Assembly: GCA_023429345.1 (NCBI GenBank)
Contig: JAEYVB010000391.1
Span: 1 to 21,381 of the forward strand
DNA length: 21,381 nt
From: Planctomycetota bacterium
GTDB taxonomy: Bacteria > Planctomycetota > Phycisphaerae > Phycisphaerales > UBA1924
Direction: 5' to 3'
The notes beneath the pieces are model-generated. The model saw only the letters and a list, made by a program, of their open reading frames with translations, made no database searches and had not been told where the DNA came from. Of this stretch, positions 7,768 to 15,816 are shown piece after piece. The stretch's first letter is position 1; the number at the start of each line of letters is the position of its first letter. The position numbers and the translations under genes were made by a program.

Positions 7768-7841
7768 TGGGCCTGAGAGGACTCGAACCTCCGACCTCAC
7801 CCTTATCAGGGGTGCGCTCTAGCCAGCTGAGCTACAAGCCC
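7768..7841 (-). tRNA. tRNA-Ile (anticodon GAU)
   Basis: A 74-nt cloverleaf. The acceptor stem pairs GGGCTTG with CAGGCCC (one G-U pair), with discriminator A. The D-arm contains AGCTCAGCTGGC-AGAGC, the anticodon loop is CTGATAA giving GAU, and the T-arm is GGAGG-TTCGAGT-CCTCT. CCA is not encoded. It has its own promoter and terminator, so it is an independent transcription unit. No rRNA is next to it, unlike the common tRNA-Ile position in rRNA spacers. Confidence 0.97.
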
Positions 7842-7851
7842 GGACAATCCC

Positions 7852-7879
7852 AGTCTAGGAATCGACCCGCGCGAGTCAA
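7852..7879 (-). promoter_or_regulatory. Sigma-70-type promoter of tRNA-Ile
   Basis: TTGACT (5 of 6 to TTGACA), a 16-nt spacer, then TAGACT (4 of 6 to TATAAT). The -10 ends 10 nt before the tRNA 5' end, so transcription would begin just upstream of the mature tRNA. This is the best housekeeping promoter in the window. Confidence 0.7.
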
Positions 7880-7929
7880 ACTCGGGCCGCGGCCGCGATT
7901 ATACCCCCCGCCCGGCCCGGTTCCCGCGG

Positions 7930-9801
7930 CTACGCGGGCAGCGTCAGGACGAACTCCGCCCCGTCCTTGACCGCCGGATTCACCACCAGGTCGCCGCCCA
8001 GTTCCTTGGCCAGCGCCTTGGACAGGGCGAGCCCCAGGCCCAGACCGGCCTTGGGTTCCGTCCCCGGCCGCTTCCCACGCTGGAACGGCCGGAAAATCCG
8101 CGCCGATTCCGATTCCAGAATCCCGGGGCCGTGGTCCCGCACCCGCAGTTCCAGGTACGCCCGCCCCCCGCGCGCGTGCGAGGCCGCGGCCAGGTGCACC
8201 CGCCGATCCGTGGCATCACCCGCGTACTTGCAGGCGTTGTCCACCAGGTTCAGCAGGATGCGTTCGACCGTCTGCGGATCGGCCGTCACGCGGAGCGTGG
8301 GATCGGGCGCGCCCTCGAGGGAGAGCCGCATGCCGCACCGATCCGCGCACCGGGCCAGCGAGGGTTCCATGCGCGAGACCAGGTCGCGGGCGAAGATCGG
8401 CGGACCCGCCGGCGGCGGCTTCTTCCCGCCCAGCCTGGCGTACTCCAGCACGTTCTCTACAATCCCGGCCAACCGGCGCGACTCGGCCTTCAGCGTGGTG
8501 AGGTACCCGTGCCGGGCCTCCTCATCGCGGACCATCCCCTCCGCGAGCATCTCCGTGTACAGGCAGAACGTGGTGAGCGGGGTGCGGAGTTCGTGCGTCA
8601 CCGCCGAGACAAACCGGCCGCGGCGGTCGCTGAGCTCCATCGACTTCCGGAGCACGACGCCGATGGCCCCCACCGCCGCCAGCACCGCCGCCCAGGTCAC
8701 CGCCAGGGTGATCCGCGTCGGGCTCCACCCCGCCGCGACGCCGAGGGGCGCCTCGCCGGGGAGCAGCACCACGGGGATGCTCGCCATCAGGTGCGAGGCC
8801 GGCGACCGGCCCGCCACCTGGGGGGCGACGTCCGCGCCCGGGAGCAGGTCCTCCGTCACCTCGCGCAGGCGCGCCCGCAGCACGGGCCAGTCGATCCAGT
8901 ACCCCTGTGTCACACGCCCGACCCGCAGGTCGACAGCGCGATGGACGATCAACTCCTGGACCCCCGTGTTTGCGTTCCGCATCCAGCGCGCCACGAAGGG
9001 GCTCTGCCGGACCTCGGTCGCGCTCGACTGCTGGTACCCCGCGTACGACGGCCCATCGAGCCTCAGTCGGGTGGATTCCGTGTACTTATCCTGCGCCGGA
9101 GCGGCCTCCTTCGAGACGGCGCCCTTGCCCGCGCGCGGCGGCATCGTGTTGGCCGTCTGCGCCGCCTGCTGACGCGCGATGTACTCCTGCTCCGTCCGGA
9201 GCTGCCACGCCGGCGGCGCCTCCGCCTGCTGCTGCATGGTCTGCACGCCCGCCTGCAGATCGGCGCCCACCGTCGGCCCAGGCGGCAGCGGCGCCGCGAA
9301 GCTGAAGCCCCCGGCGATCAGCGGCCGGAGCTCATCCAGCCGGTCCGAAGCGAGCATCAGGAACTCGGGCTCCAGATACCCGCCGACCGCCAGCTCCCGC
9401 ATCTTCCCCGAGGGCGCCTGGGGCGATGTCAGCCGCCCGTCGGGCTCGAGCTGGAAGTACAGCTTGACGTAGGCGCTCCCGCCCTCCATCAGGGGCGACG
9501 GCACCTTGAGCTCCTCCGGCCGCACCTCGTCCCACATCTGGTTGTAAGCCCGCTGAGGCGCATAAAAAGGCAGGTAGTGGAAGTACGGCCGCTGCCCCTC
9601 CTGGGCCAGGATGGGCGTGACCTCCCCCTCCATGCGCCAGAGCGCCAGCCGGATCGATTCCTGGAACTGCGCCTGCGCCCGGGCTTCCCGTTCCCGCCGC
9701 TCCAGACGCAGCGCCTGCCACGTCACCCACGCCACCGCCTCCAGCACCGCCAGCGCGCAGATCCCGAAGATCAGCCATGTCAGCCAGCGGCGCGGCTTCA
9801 T
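7930..9801 (-). CDS. Membrane sensor histidine kinase with large periplasmic domain
   Basis: The 623-residue partner of the response regulator encoded just upstream. Helix 1 is at about 9-29. A periplasmic region of over 330 residues follows, with a Gln/Ala-rich low-complexity part at about 185-235. Helix 2 is at about 364-384. Then come HisKA with H403 in VTHELRTPLT, an N-box in LLNLVDNACKYAG, DHGPGI and GLGLGLAL. The cytoplasmic kinase core is complete. The periplasmic region matches no sensor fold I can name, so the signal is unknown. The ATG overlaps the regulator stop as ATGA, indicating one operon and coupled translation. The stop is 88 nt before the tRNA gene, and no clear terminator was seen. 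Confidence 0.92.
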   Translation of the reverse strand: MKPRRWLTWLIFGICALAVLEAVAWVTWQALRLERREREARAQAQFQESIRLALWRMEGEVTPILAQEGQRPYFHYLPFYAPQRAYNQMWDEVRPEELKVPSPLMEGGSAYVKLYFQLEPDGRLTSPQAPSGKMRELAVGGYLEPEFLMLASDRLDELRPLIAGGFSFAAPLPPGPTVGADLQAGVQTMQQQAEAPPAWQLRTEQEYIARQQAAQTANTMPPRAGKGAVSKEAAPAQDKYTESTRLRLDGPSYAGYQQSSATEVRQSPFVARWMRNANTGVQELIVHRAVDLRVGRVTQGYWIDWPVLRARLREVTEDLLPGADVAPQVAGRSPASHLMASIPVVLLPGEAPLGVAAGWSPTRITLAVTWAAVLAAVGAIGVVLRKSMELSDRRGRFVSAVTHELRTPLTTFCLYTEMLAEGMVRDEEARHGYLTTLKAESRRLAGIVENVLEYARLGGKKPPPAGPPIFARDLVSRMEPSLARCADRCGMRLSLEGAPDPTLRVTADPQTVERILLNLVDNACKYAGDATDRRVHLAAASHARGGRAYLELRVRDHGPGILESESARIFRPFQRGKRPGTEPKAGLGLGLALSKALAKELGGDLVVNPAVKDGAEFVLTLPA

Positions 9802-10529
9802 AGTGCGGCGCTCTCCGCGGCCGCGAGCATGTACCCCTTGCCCCGCACGGTGATGATCACGCGCGGTTCGTCGGGATCATCCCGGAGTTGCTCGCGCAGT
9901 CGAGCCACGGCCATATCCACCGTACGGGTCGCCACCCCGCGCGGATCGACCCCCCACACCCGCAGAAGCAGCTCCTCCCGCCCGATCGCCCTCCCCCGGT
10001 GCGCCGCCAGGTAGCACAGAAGTTCGGCCTCCCGCTGCGGTATCAGCACCCGCTCGCCCCCTCCCCCCCCATCGCCCGAGCGATGGTGCACGATCTCGCG
10101 ACGGTCGAAATCGATCGTCATCCCCCCGATGGTCAAGGGCTCCAGCCGCTGCGGCCGCTCCGGGCTCCGCCGGAGGACCGCCTCCACCCGCGCCACCAGC
10201 TCCCCGATACTGAAGGGCTTGACGACGTAATCGTCCGCCCCGGACTTCAGGCCACGGACCCGGTCCTCCTCCTGGCCGCGGGCCGTCAGGAAGATCACCG
10301 GCAGCGCGGGCTTGCTCTTCCGCAGTTCCGACAGCACCCCCAGCCCGTCCAGCTTCGGCATGAGAATGTCCAGCAGCACCAGGTCGACACCATCGGCCAT
10401 GGCCGCATCCAGTCCCGCCTGCCCGTCCGCGGCTTCGCGAACCGTGTACCCCGAGAACCGCAGGGCATCGCACAGCCCCCGCCGGATGGCCGGATCATCT
10501 TCCACGACGAGCACGGTTCCCAAGGCCAA
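9798..10529 (-). CDS. OmpR/PhoB-family response regulator
   Basis: A 243-residue DNA-binding regulator. The receiver domain (about 5-118) has acidic residues E10-D11-D12, phospho-acceptor D54 in LVLLDILMPKLDG, T82 in FLTARG, and K104 in the VKPF motif. The winged-helix trans_reg_C domain (about 128-238) ends with the family RTVDMAVARLREQL...VRGKGYML. A Gly-rich insertion (GDGGGGGER) interrupts the early beta-sheet of the wing domain. The start is TTG at 10529, supported by GGAG 6-7 nt upstream and by the usual distance to VLVVEDD. The stop overlaps the kinase ATG by 4 nt. A direct repeat about 90 nt upstream looks like a site for this type of regulator, so autoregulation is plausible. Confidence 0.95.
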   Translation of the reverse strand: MALGTVLVVEDDPAIRRGLCDALRFSGYTVREAADGQAGLDAAMADGVDLVLLDILMPKLDGLGVLSELRKSKPALPVIFLTARGQEEDRVRGLKSGADDYVVKPFSIGELVARVEAVLRRSPERPQRLEPLTIGGMTIDFDRREIVHHRSGDGGGGGERVLIPQREAELLCYLAAHRGRAIGREELLLRVWGVDPRGVATRTVDMAVARLREQLRDDPDEPRVIITVRGKGYMLAAAESAAL

Positions 10530-10616
10530 AGTCGGCTCCGATCGATGAGTCCACGAAAGCGGGTAGGACGCTCCATAGTGCCCCTGGTTCAGCCGGGTGT
10601 CGCGGCTGGACGGTTC

Positions 10617-10636
10617 CTGTTACACAGAGGTTACTC
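10617..10636. promoter_or_regulatory. PhoB-box-like direct repeat (GTTAC, 11-bp period)
   Basis: GTTAC at 10619-10623 recurs at 10630-10634, giving GTTACACAGAGGTTAC. Two half-sites with an 11-bp period on the same DNA face are the classic arrangement for OmpR/PhoB regulators, and the first half-site begins CTGT as in the PhoB box. It lies between the regulator gene and the divergent dockerin gene, so it could act on either. The repeat is seen; binding is inferred. Confidence 0.45.
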
Positions 10637-10686
10637 CCCGCGACCCGGAATCAGTCCCGGATCGCCCGGACCACCGTCTTTTTCCC

Positions 10687-10715
10687 TTGGGCGTTGGTTA
10701 TTGGGCTGGTACCCT
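10687..10715 (+). promoter_or_regulatory. Weak candidate promoter for dockerin protein 1
   Basis: TTGGGC, a 17-nt spacer, TACCCT: only 3 of 6 matches at each element, but ideally spaced. It would start transcription about 34 nt before the ATG at 10756. The 50-70 bp upstream contain the GTTAC direct repeat. Nothing else was recognised in the 10530-10755 gap. Confidence 0.25.
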
Positions 10716-10755
10716 GCTGGGCTCAAGCATCGACTTTCACCAGGAGGATCCCGCC

Positions 10756-12309
10756 ATGACCACCAGAAATCTCCGCCTCTGCCTCGCCGCCGGCCTGGCG
10801 GCCACCGGCCCCGCCCTGGCGCAGGGCCCCGAGATCATCTATACGTCGGTCGCCTCGGCGCCGCAGGCCAAGCGAGAGGTCCCTGGCCACGCGCCCCTCG
10901 AGTTCGACGGGTTCTTCCTTATGTACGGAAGTCCCAGCGGGCAGTACTGGGCCGTCCGGGCGAGCACGAACGACCTGACCACGCAGGACGACGTCATCCT
11001 GTTCGGGAGCGGGACCTCCGCGGTCGTGGTGGCCAAGGAGGGGACCCCTTCCGCGGCCGACCCGTCCCGGACCTGGGGCATTTTCGATAACGAGATCGGT
11101 ATCAACGACGCGGGGACGATCGCCTTCCACAACAACCTCTCCGACCCCACCACCGACGACGAGGTGATCGTCCGGTACGTGCTCAGCGCCGGCACCCCGG
11201 TGTTCGACACGGTGGTCCTCCGCGAGGGGCAGCCCGCGCCCGATGCCGGCGTCACCCCGTTCATCCCCGCGGGCGCCACCATCGGGGCCAACCTGAGCGA
11301 TGCGACGCTCCTGAGCGACGGCACCGTCGGGGCCCTCGTCCAACTGGCGCCATTGACCGGCCTCATCGACGGCACGAACGACGAGTGCGTCTACCTGGGC
11401 GGCGCCGCCCAGCAGCGCGAGCTCGTCACCAGCCCCGCGGGCTGGCCGAACCTCTGGGACTTCTTCACGACCGCCCGGTACAACGCGACCGGAACGAAGA
11501 GCCTGGTGGACGGCGATGACAACTCCCTCGTCGACGACATCACCGCCATCGATAACGTCGTTGCCATCCAGCAGGGGCAGACCATCGCCGGTCTGACGTC
11601 CCCGGTGGACTCCACCGGAAGCGACTACGTGTGGATGACGCCGAGCGGCGACTGGTTCGCGGTCGGCAACAACACCAACGCCGATGAGGACTGGGTCGTC
11701 CGCAACGGGGTCGTGGTGGCCAACGCCCTCGGGGGGCCCACCAACGACATCACCCCCGGGAACCCCAGCGGCGAACTCTGGAGCGATACCGACTACGCCG
11801 CGTGCTTCGTCATCGCGACCGGCAACGCCGCGGGCGATTATGTCGTCTGCGGCCTGACCACCGCCGCCAGCAACGCCAACGCCGTGATCGTCCTCAACGG
11901 CGAGACAGTCGTCTCCCGCGAGGGCGACCCGGTCGACCTCGACGGCAACGGCCAGTTCGACGACAACACGTTCATCCGGACCTACGGCGACAACACTGCG
12001 TTCCTGACCGACGACGGCTGGCTCTACGTGCGGATCACGCTCACCAACGACCCCACCCTCGGCAACGCCGGGCCCGACCTCGGCCAGGCCCTCGTGCGGC
12101 AGCGCATCTTCCAGCCCTCCGCCTGCTACGCCAACTGCGACAACTCGACCCAGGCGCCGATCCTGAACGTCGCGGACTTCACCTGCTTCCTCAACCGCTT
12201 CGCCGCCGGCGACAGCTACGCCAACTGCGATCAGAGCACGCAGCCCCCCGTCCTCAACGTCGCTGATTTCACGTGTTTCCTCAACCAGTTCGCCGCCGGC
12301 TGCCCCTGA
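10756..12309 (+). CDS. Secreted NxxGxxAF-repeat type protein with GC-type dockerin tail
   Basis: A 517-residue exported protein. The start is set by AGGAGG at 10742-10747, 8 nt before the ATG; the longer open frame from 10597 has no support. The signal peptide is residues 1-23 (ending ALAQ). The middle resembles planctomycete 'choice-of-anchor tandem repeat NxxGxxAF' proteins: INDAGTIAF at 116-124 and phrases such as VVLREGQPAPDAG, with several degenerate copies, probably a beta-rich propeller-like fold. Residues 455-517 are the double dockerin-like tail with six Cys and terminal GCP. No catalytic motif is visible. It is divergent from the response-regulator operon. Its stop lies 9 bp from the stop of the opposing HD-GYP-like gene. 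The molecular function is unknown. Confidence 0.85.
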   Translation: MTTRNLRLCLAAGLAATGPALAQGPEIIYTSVASAPQAKREVPGHAPLEFDGFFLMYGSPSGQYWAVRASTNDLTTQDDVILFGSGTSAVVVAKEGTPSAADPSRTWGIFDNEIGINDAGTIAFHNNLSDPTTDDEVIVRYVLSAGTPVFDTVVLREGQPAPDAGVTPFIPAGATIGANLSDATLLSDGTVGALVQLAPLTGLIDGTNDECVYLGGAAQQRELVTSPAGWPNLWDFFTTARYNATGTKSLVDGDDNSLVDDITAIDNVVAIQQGQTIAGLTSPVDSTGSDYVWMTPSGDWFAVGNNTNADEDWVVRNGVVVANALGGPTNDITPGNPSGELWSDTDYAACFVIATGNAAGDYVVCGLTTAASNANAVIVLNGETVVSREGDPVDLDGNGQFDDNTFIRTYGDNTAFLTDDGWLYVRITLTNDPTLGNAGPDLGQALVRQRIFQPSACYANCDNSTQAPILNVADFTCFLNRFAAGDSYANCDQSTQPPVLNVADFTCFLNQFAAGCP

Positions 12310-12318
12310 GCCCCGGCC

Positions 12319-13299
12319 CTAGGCCGCCAGCGACATCGCGGATGCCCCGAACAGGTGCGCAGCCACGACCGCGTCAGGGTCAAAGATCGTGCCGCGCCCG
12401 CGCCGGAGTTCCGCCAGCGCCTCGGTGAAGCTCCGCGCCGGGCTGTAGGCACGCTCCGTCGTCATCGTCACCAGGGCATCGGCCACGCACACCACGCCCC
12501 CCAGCCGTTCCCGTCCGCTCGCACCCGAATCGAACCGGTCGTGGTGCTGCGCGACGGCCGCGCACACGGCGTCACTTTCCCCGAGTGCCCGCGCCACCGC
12601 CGCGCTCTCGCTCGCGTGCCGTGCCAGCATCGATCGCTCCCCCGGCGAGAGACCCTGCCGCTTCGCAAGCAGTTCCTCCGGGAAGACCGCCTTGCCGATG
12701 TCGTGAAGCAGCCCAACCACGCGAGCCATCTCAACCGCGCCCGCATCCATCCCCATCAGGTGCGCCAGCCGCGCGCTCGTGCGACCGACCTGCTCGCAGT
12801 GCCCCGTCACGTGCTCCGTCTGGATCGGTCCGAGCCGGAAAACCAGCTTGCGGAGCAGCCGCATCCGCCGGCCGGCGCTGTCCAGTTCCCGGTCCATCGC
12901 CGCCGCACGCGCATGGGCGAGCAGCTCCACCATCCCCGACGTACAGACGGACGCGCCCCGTTCTGCCGCTAGTTCGGCCGCGGCCAGCGCGCCCGCCACC
13001 GCCGTCCCATCCCCGCCGGCGGGGATGCTGAGGCCGATGCCCGCCCCCGTAACCCCACACAGCCGCTCGCCCCACAGCCACCCCTCCGTCTCCGAAACCG
13101 CATCGCGCAGGACAAACAGCCACTCCCCCTCCCGGGCGAGCACCCCGGCCGCGCCGACCAGTGATCGCGCCGCCGCGGCCGCCGCGTCGGTTGCCGTCAA
13201 CGCTGCCACCATCCGCACGCCTGTATCCGGCGGCGGTGAGGCCAGCATGGCCTCGAGGGCCGGCCGGCCGCGGGTCGCGATGGGGGTTTGCGTGGGCAT
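12319..13299 (-). CDS. HD-GYP-like phosphohydrolase with altered GYP motif
   Basis: A 326-residue cytoplasmic protein. The C-terminal part (about 155-320) is an HD-GYP-type domain with the metal-ligand set in order: H167 (HCEQ), H199-D200 (LLHDIGK), H228 (ARHAS), H252-H253 and D274 (VADAL). The signature normally read as HHERWDGSGYP is here HHDRFDSGAS, so GYP is replaced by GAS. HD-GYP proteins usually degrade cyclic di-GMP; retained ligands allow activity, but the lost motif makes the substrate uncertain. The N-terminal half (about 10-150) is Ala/Gly-rich with no named domain, possibly a degenerate sensor. The ATG at 13299 is preferred over the GTG at 13401 because the codons between have about 50% GC at the third position, unlike coding DNA here. 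Confidence 0.82.
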   Translation of the reverse strand: MPTQTPIATRGRPALEAMLASPPPDTGVRMVAALTATDAAAAAARSLVGAAGVLAREGEWLFVLRDAVSETEGWLWGERLCGVTGAGIGLSIPAGGDGTAVAGALAAAELAAERGASVCTSGMVELLAHARAAAMDRELDSAGRRMRLLRKLVFRLGPIQTEHVTGHCEQVGRTSARLAHLMGMDAGAVEMARVVGLLHDIGKAVFPEELLAKRQGLSPGERSMLARHASESAAVARALGESDAVCAAVAQHHDRFDSGASGRERLGGVVCVADALVTMTTERAYSPARSFTEALAELRRGRGTIFDPDAVVAAHLFGASAMSLAA

Positions 13300-13572
13300 C
13301 GTTTCAGGGAAATCGGACAGATTCAGTAGGTATCGGCCTGGAACTACTCCGGCTTTAAGCACGGAACCGGCCAGAACTTTGGCCGTCGGAGCCTTAAACA
13401 CGCTATTTTCGCCCGCCGCTCGCCGGAATTGCTGGGTTCGGCGGGCACCCCGATCCAGCTCCCGGCCCTGTTAAATGACTGACAATTCGGTCACCGGACC
13501 GTCGCACGGAAGGTGTGGGGCCGCGGCACGGGCATTGCAACAGCCGGCCGCCACTACCCCAAGGAGGCCTCC
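13300..13572. promoter_or_regulatory. Divergent control region with direct and inverted repeats
   Basis: This 273-bp gap lies between the HD-GYP-like gene and dockerin protein 2. It holds a 12-bp direct repeat (GCTTTAAGCACG at 13352-13363 and GCCTTAAACACG at 13391-13402, 10 of 12 identical, 39 bp apart). Between the copies is an inverted repeat, CGGCCA-N6-TGGCCG (13368-13385). A second small dyad, CGGTC-ACCG-GACCG, is near 13495-13508. The region is clearly more AT-rich than the genes. No convincing -35/-10 pair was found on either strand. Confidence 0.4.
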
Positions 13573-15813
13573 ATGCGTCCCGCCCTTTCGTCCGTCAAAC
13601 TCGCCGCGTGTCTTGCCATTGCCGCGATGGCCCTTACCGCCGCGCCCGCTGTCGCCCAGCCGGGCAACACTCCGGAGTGGAGGCAGGTCCGGCCGGGGAA
13701 CACCGGTGTCCCGGGCATCCAGCTCCACTACGCCACGCTCGCCCCCGACGGGAAGGTCTGGGTCGCCGGGCGATGGCCCTTCTGGGGTGAGGGCGGTTAC
13801 GGCGTCTATGACCCCGCGGCCGACACCTGGACGACCTACAGCAACTACGACTCGCCGCAGCCGTCCCAGTGGGCCCGCCAGGTCATCTTCGCCCCCGGCG
13901 ATGTCACCTGGATGGCGACCGACGACGGCCTGGTCCGCAAGCAGGGCGAGGACTGGACGGTCTACACCACCGCCAACGCCCCGCTGCTGCACAACAAGAT
14001 CCGCAACATCGCGCTCGCCCCGAACGGCGACCTCTGGATCAACAACTCCGGCGTGAACACCGGGAGCGCCGGCATCTTCCGCCTCAGCAACGGCGTCTGG
14101 ACGCTCTTCCAGGTGCCGCAGATCCCCTTCAACCCGCCGTGGAACCAGCTCGGCGTCGTGCTCGCCACGCCCGACGGGCGCGTGTGGGTCAGCAACGACA
14201 CCCTCAACGGTATCGCCGTCTTTGACGGTACGACCTGGACCATGAAGGGCGCGTCGGTCGGCCGCTTCGGCTCCGGGCTCGTGGATCAGAACGGCGACCT
14301 CTGGCTCGTCGCGGGCGTCGGGGGCGGCAACCAGTTCTGGCACTACCAGGTCCAGAGCGATACCTGGACGACCTACAACCCCGCCAACACGCCCTTCGTC
14401 AACACCACCATCACGCGCCTCAGCATGGACCCGCAGGGCCGCATCTACTGCGGCAACTGGTACGGCCAGGTCATCCGTTTCGAGAACGGCGCGTGGTCCG
14501 AGGTCGCCAACGTCGGCGATGCCGTCTACGGCATCGGCATCGAGAATGACGGCGACATGTGGATCGCCACGCTGGGCAACGGTATCACCGGCGAGCTCCA
14601 CCGCCTGGACGCGTTTGGCACGCCTCTTCGCCGCTACAACACCTGGAACACGGGCATGCCGGACTACTTCATCGACGGCATGAGCCTCGACCCGCAGGGG
14701 AACATGTGGTTCGCGACCGGCGAGGCCGGCCTCTCCCGTCTCGACACCCACGCCGGCGCCCTCGAGTCCGCCCGCTGGCGCAACTGGGGCAACCACAACT
14801 CGGGCTCCGAGCCCTACCCCTTCGCCGGCAACGAGCCCATGGGCGCCTTCTTCCTCGATTCTCAGGGCCGCGGCTGGATGGGAGGCAACGGCATCGCCCA
14901 GTGGGACCCGGCCAGCGGCAACTTCCTGAACTTCTGGAACTGGCAGACCAACCCCGGCATGGGGGTCACCAACTTCTCATCGTTCGCCGAAGACCTCGCC
15001 GGCAACCTCTTCGCCTCCGACGATTACGGCTTGACGTACCGTTTCGACGGGGCTCTCTGGAACCAGCAGCCGACCAGCGCCGGCAGCTACACATCCACCT
15101 ACGCGGGAGTGAAGACCGACCCCCAGGGCCGCGTCTGGGCCGCGGGCTGGCTGCGCGCGTACCTGTGGGACGGCCAGACCTGGGCGGAGGTCGGCCAGGG
15201 GTGGGACATCTTCGGCAAGGGCGGGATCAACGTCTACGAGTTCGATGCCGCGGGCACGCTGTGGCTCGGCACCAACGAGGGCCTCCTCCGCGTCGAGAAT
15301 CCGCCGAGCGGCACCACCACCTTCTACACGCCCGCCAACTCACCCCTCCCGGCCAAGCAGGTCCAGGGCATCGACATCCGCGACAGCGACGGCACGATGG
15401 CCGTGAGCGCTCACCTCTTCCAGTCCGTCACGCCCTTCCCGTCCGGCGTCTCGGTGATCAACGGCGACCCCGATACCGCCGCCAACTGGACCATCTACCG
15501 CTACGGCCAGGACCCCGTCGCGCACTACCAGCTCGGACCCGTCCAGTACGACGCGGCCGGCAACCTCTGGATCAGCGCCACCAGCCTCGGCTGCTCCGTG
15601 CTGATGAACGCGACGACGGCCGGCGCCTGCTACGCCAACTGCGACAGCTCAACGGCCGAGCCCACCCTTAACGTCGCCGACTTCACCTGCTTCCTCCAGC
15701 GCTTCGCCGCCGGGGAGAGCTACGCCAACTGCGACCTGTCTACCGCGGCGCCCACCCTCAACGTCGCGGACTTCACCTGCTTCCTCCAGCGGTTCGCCGC
15801 GGGCTGTCCCTGA
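13573..15813 (+). CDS. Secreted beta-propeller protein with GC-type dockerin tail
   Basis: A 746-residue exported protein. AAGGAGG lies 5 nt before the ATG at 13573, an excellent ribosome-binding site, so the upstream extension to 13513 is rejected. The signal peptide is residues 1-29 (ending AVAQ). Residues about 35-680 consist of many blades of the 'two-component regulator propeller'/ligand-binding propeller kind: repeated phrases such as LAPDGKVWVAG, LAPNGDLWINN, MDPQGRIYCGN, LDPQGNMWFATGEAGLSRL and GTLWLGTNEGLLRV, alternating with WTTY..ANTP segments. There is no kinase or enzyme domain, so the propeller stands alone and may bind a ligand. Residues 684-746 form the double dockerin-like tail ending GCP. 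Its stop is only 3 bp from the stop of the convergent kinase gene. Specific function unknown. Confidence 0.87.
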   Translation: MRPALSSVKLAACLAIAAMALTAAPAVAQPGNTPEWRQVRPGNTGVPGIQLHYATLAPDGKVWVAGRWPFWGEGGYGVYDPAADTWTTYSNYDSPQPSQWARQVIFAPGDVTWMATDDGLVRKQGEDWTVYTTANAPLLHNKIRNIALAPNGDLWINNSGVNTGSAGIFRLSNGVWTLFQVPQIPFNPPWNQLGVVLATPDGRVWVSNDTLNGIAVFDGTTWTMKGASVGRFGSGLVDQNGDLWLVAGVGGGNQFWHYQVQSDTWTTYNPANTPFVNTTITRLSMDPQGRIYCGNWYGQVIRFENGAWSEVANVGDAVYGIGIENDGDMWIATLGNGITGELHRLDAFGTPLRRYNTWNTGMPDYFIDGMSLDPQGNMWFATGEAGLSRLDTHAGALESARWRNWGNHNSGSEPYPFAGNEPMGAFFLDSQGRGWMGGNGIAQWDPASGNFLNFWNWQTNPGMGVTNFSSFAEDLAGNLFASDDYGLTYRFDGALWNQQPTSAGSYTSTYAGVKTDPQGRVWAAGWLRAYLWDGQTWAEVGQGWDIFGKGGINVYEFDAAGTLWLGTNEGLLRVENPPSGTTTFYTPANSPLPAKQVQGIDIRDSDGTMAVSAHLFQSVTPFPSGVSVINGDPDTAANWTIYRYGQDPVAHYQLGPVQYDAAGNLWISATSLGCSVLMNATTAGACYANCDSSTAEPTLNVADFTCFLQRFAAGESYANCDLSTAAPTLNVADFTCFLQRFAAGCP

Positions 15814-15816
15814 GCA

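Noticed and set aside
7898..7903. Perfect TATAAT on the minus strand downstream of the histidine kinase
   Set aside because: No -35 at the right distance (G/C run upstream), and the tRNA has a better-placed promoter.
8131..10014. 627-residue plus-strand open frame over the histidine kinase
   Set aside because: Antisense shadow with biased composition; the minus-strand kinase has complete motifs.
13300..13401. N-terminal extension of the HD-GYP-like protein from a GTG at 13401
   Set aside because: Third-position GC is only about half, no ribosome-binding site, and the stretch carries repeats fitting a control region.
13471..14796. 441-residue minus-strand open frame over the propeller gene
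   Set aside because: Val/Gly/Ala-rich shadow of a gene with signal peptide, ribosome-binding site and repeats.
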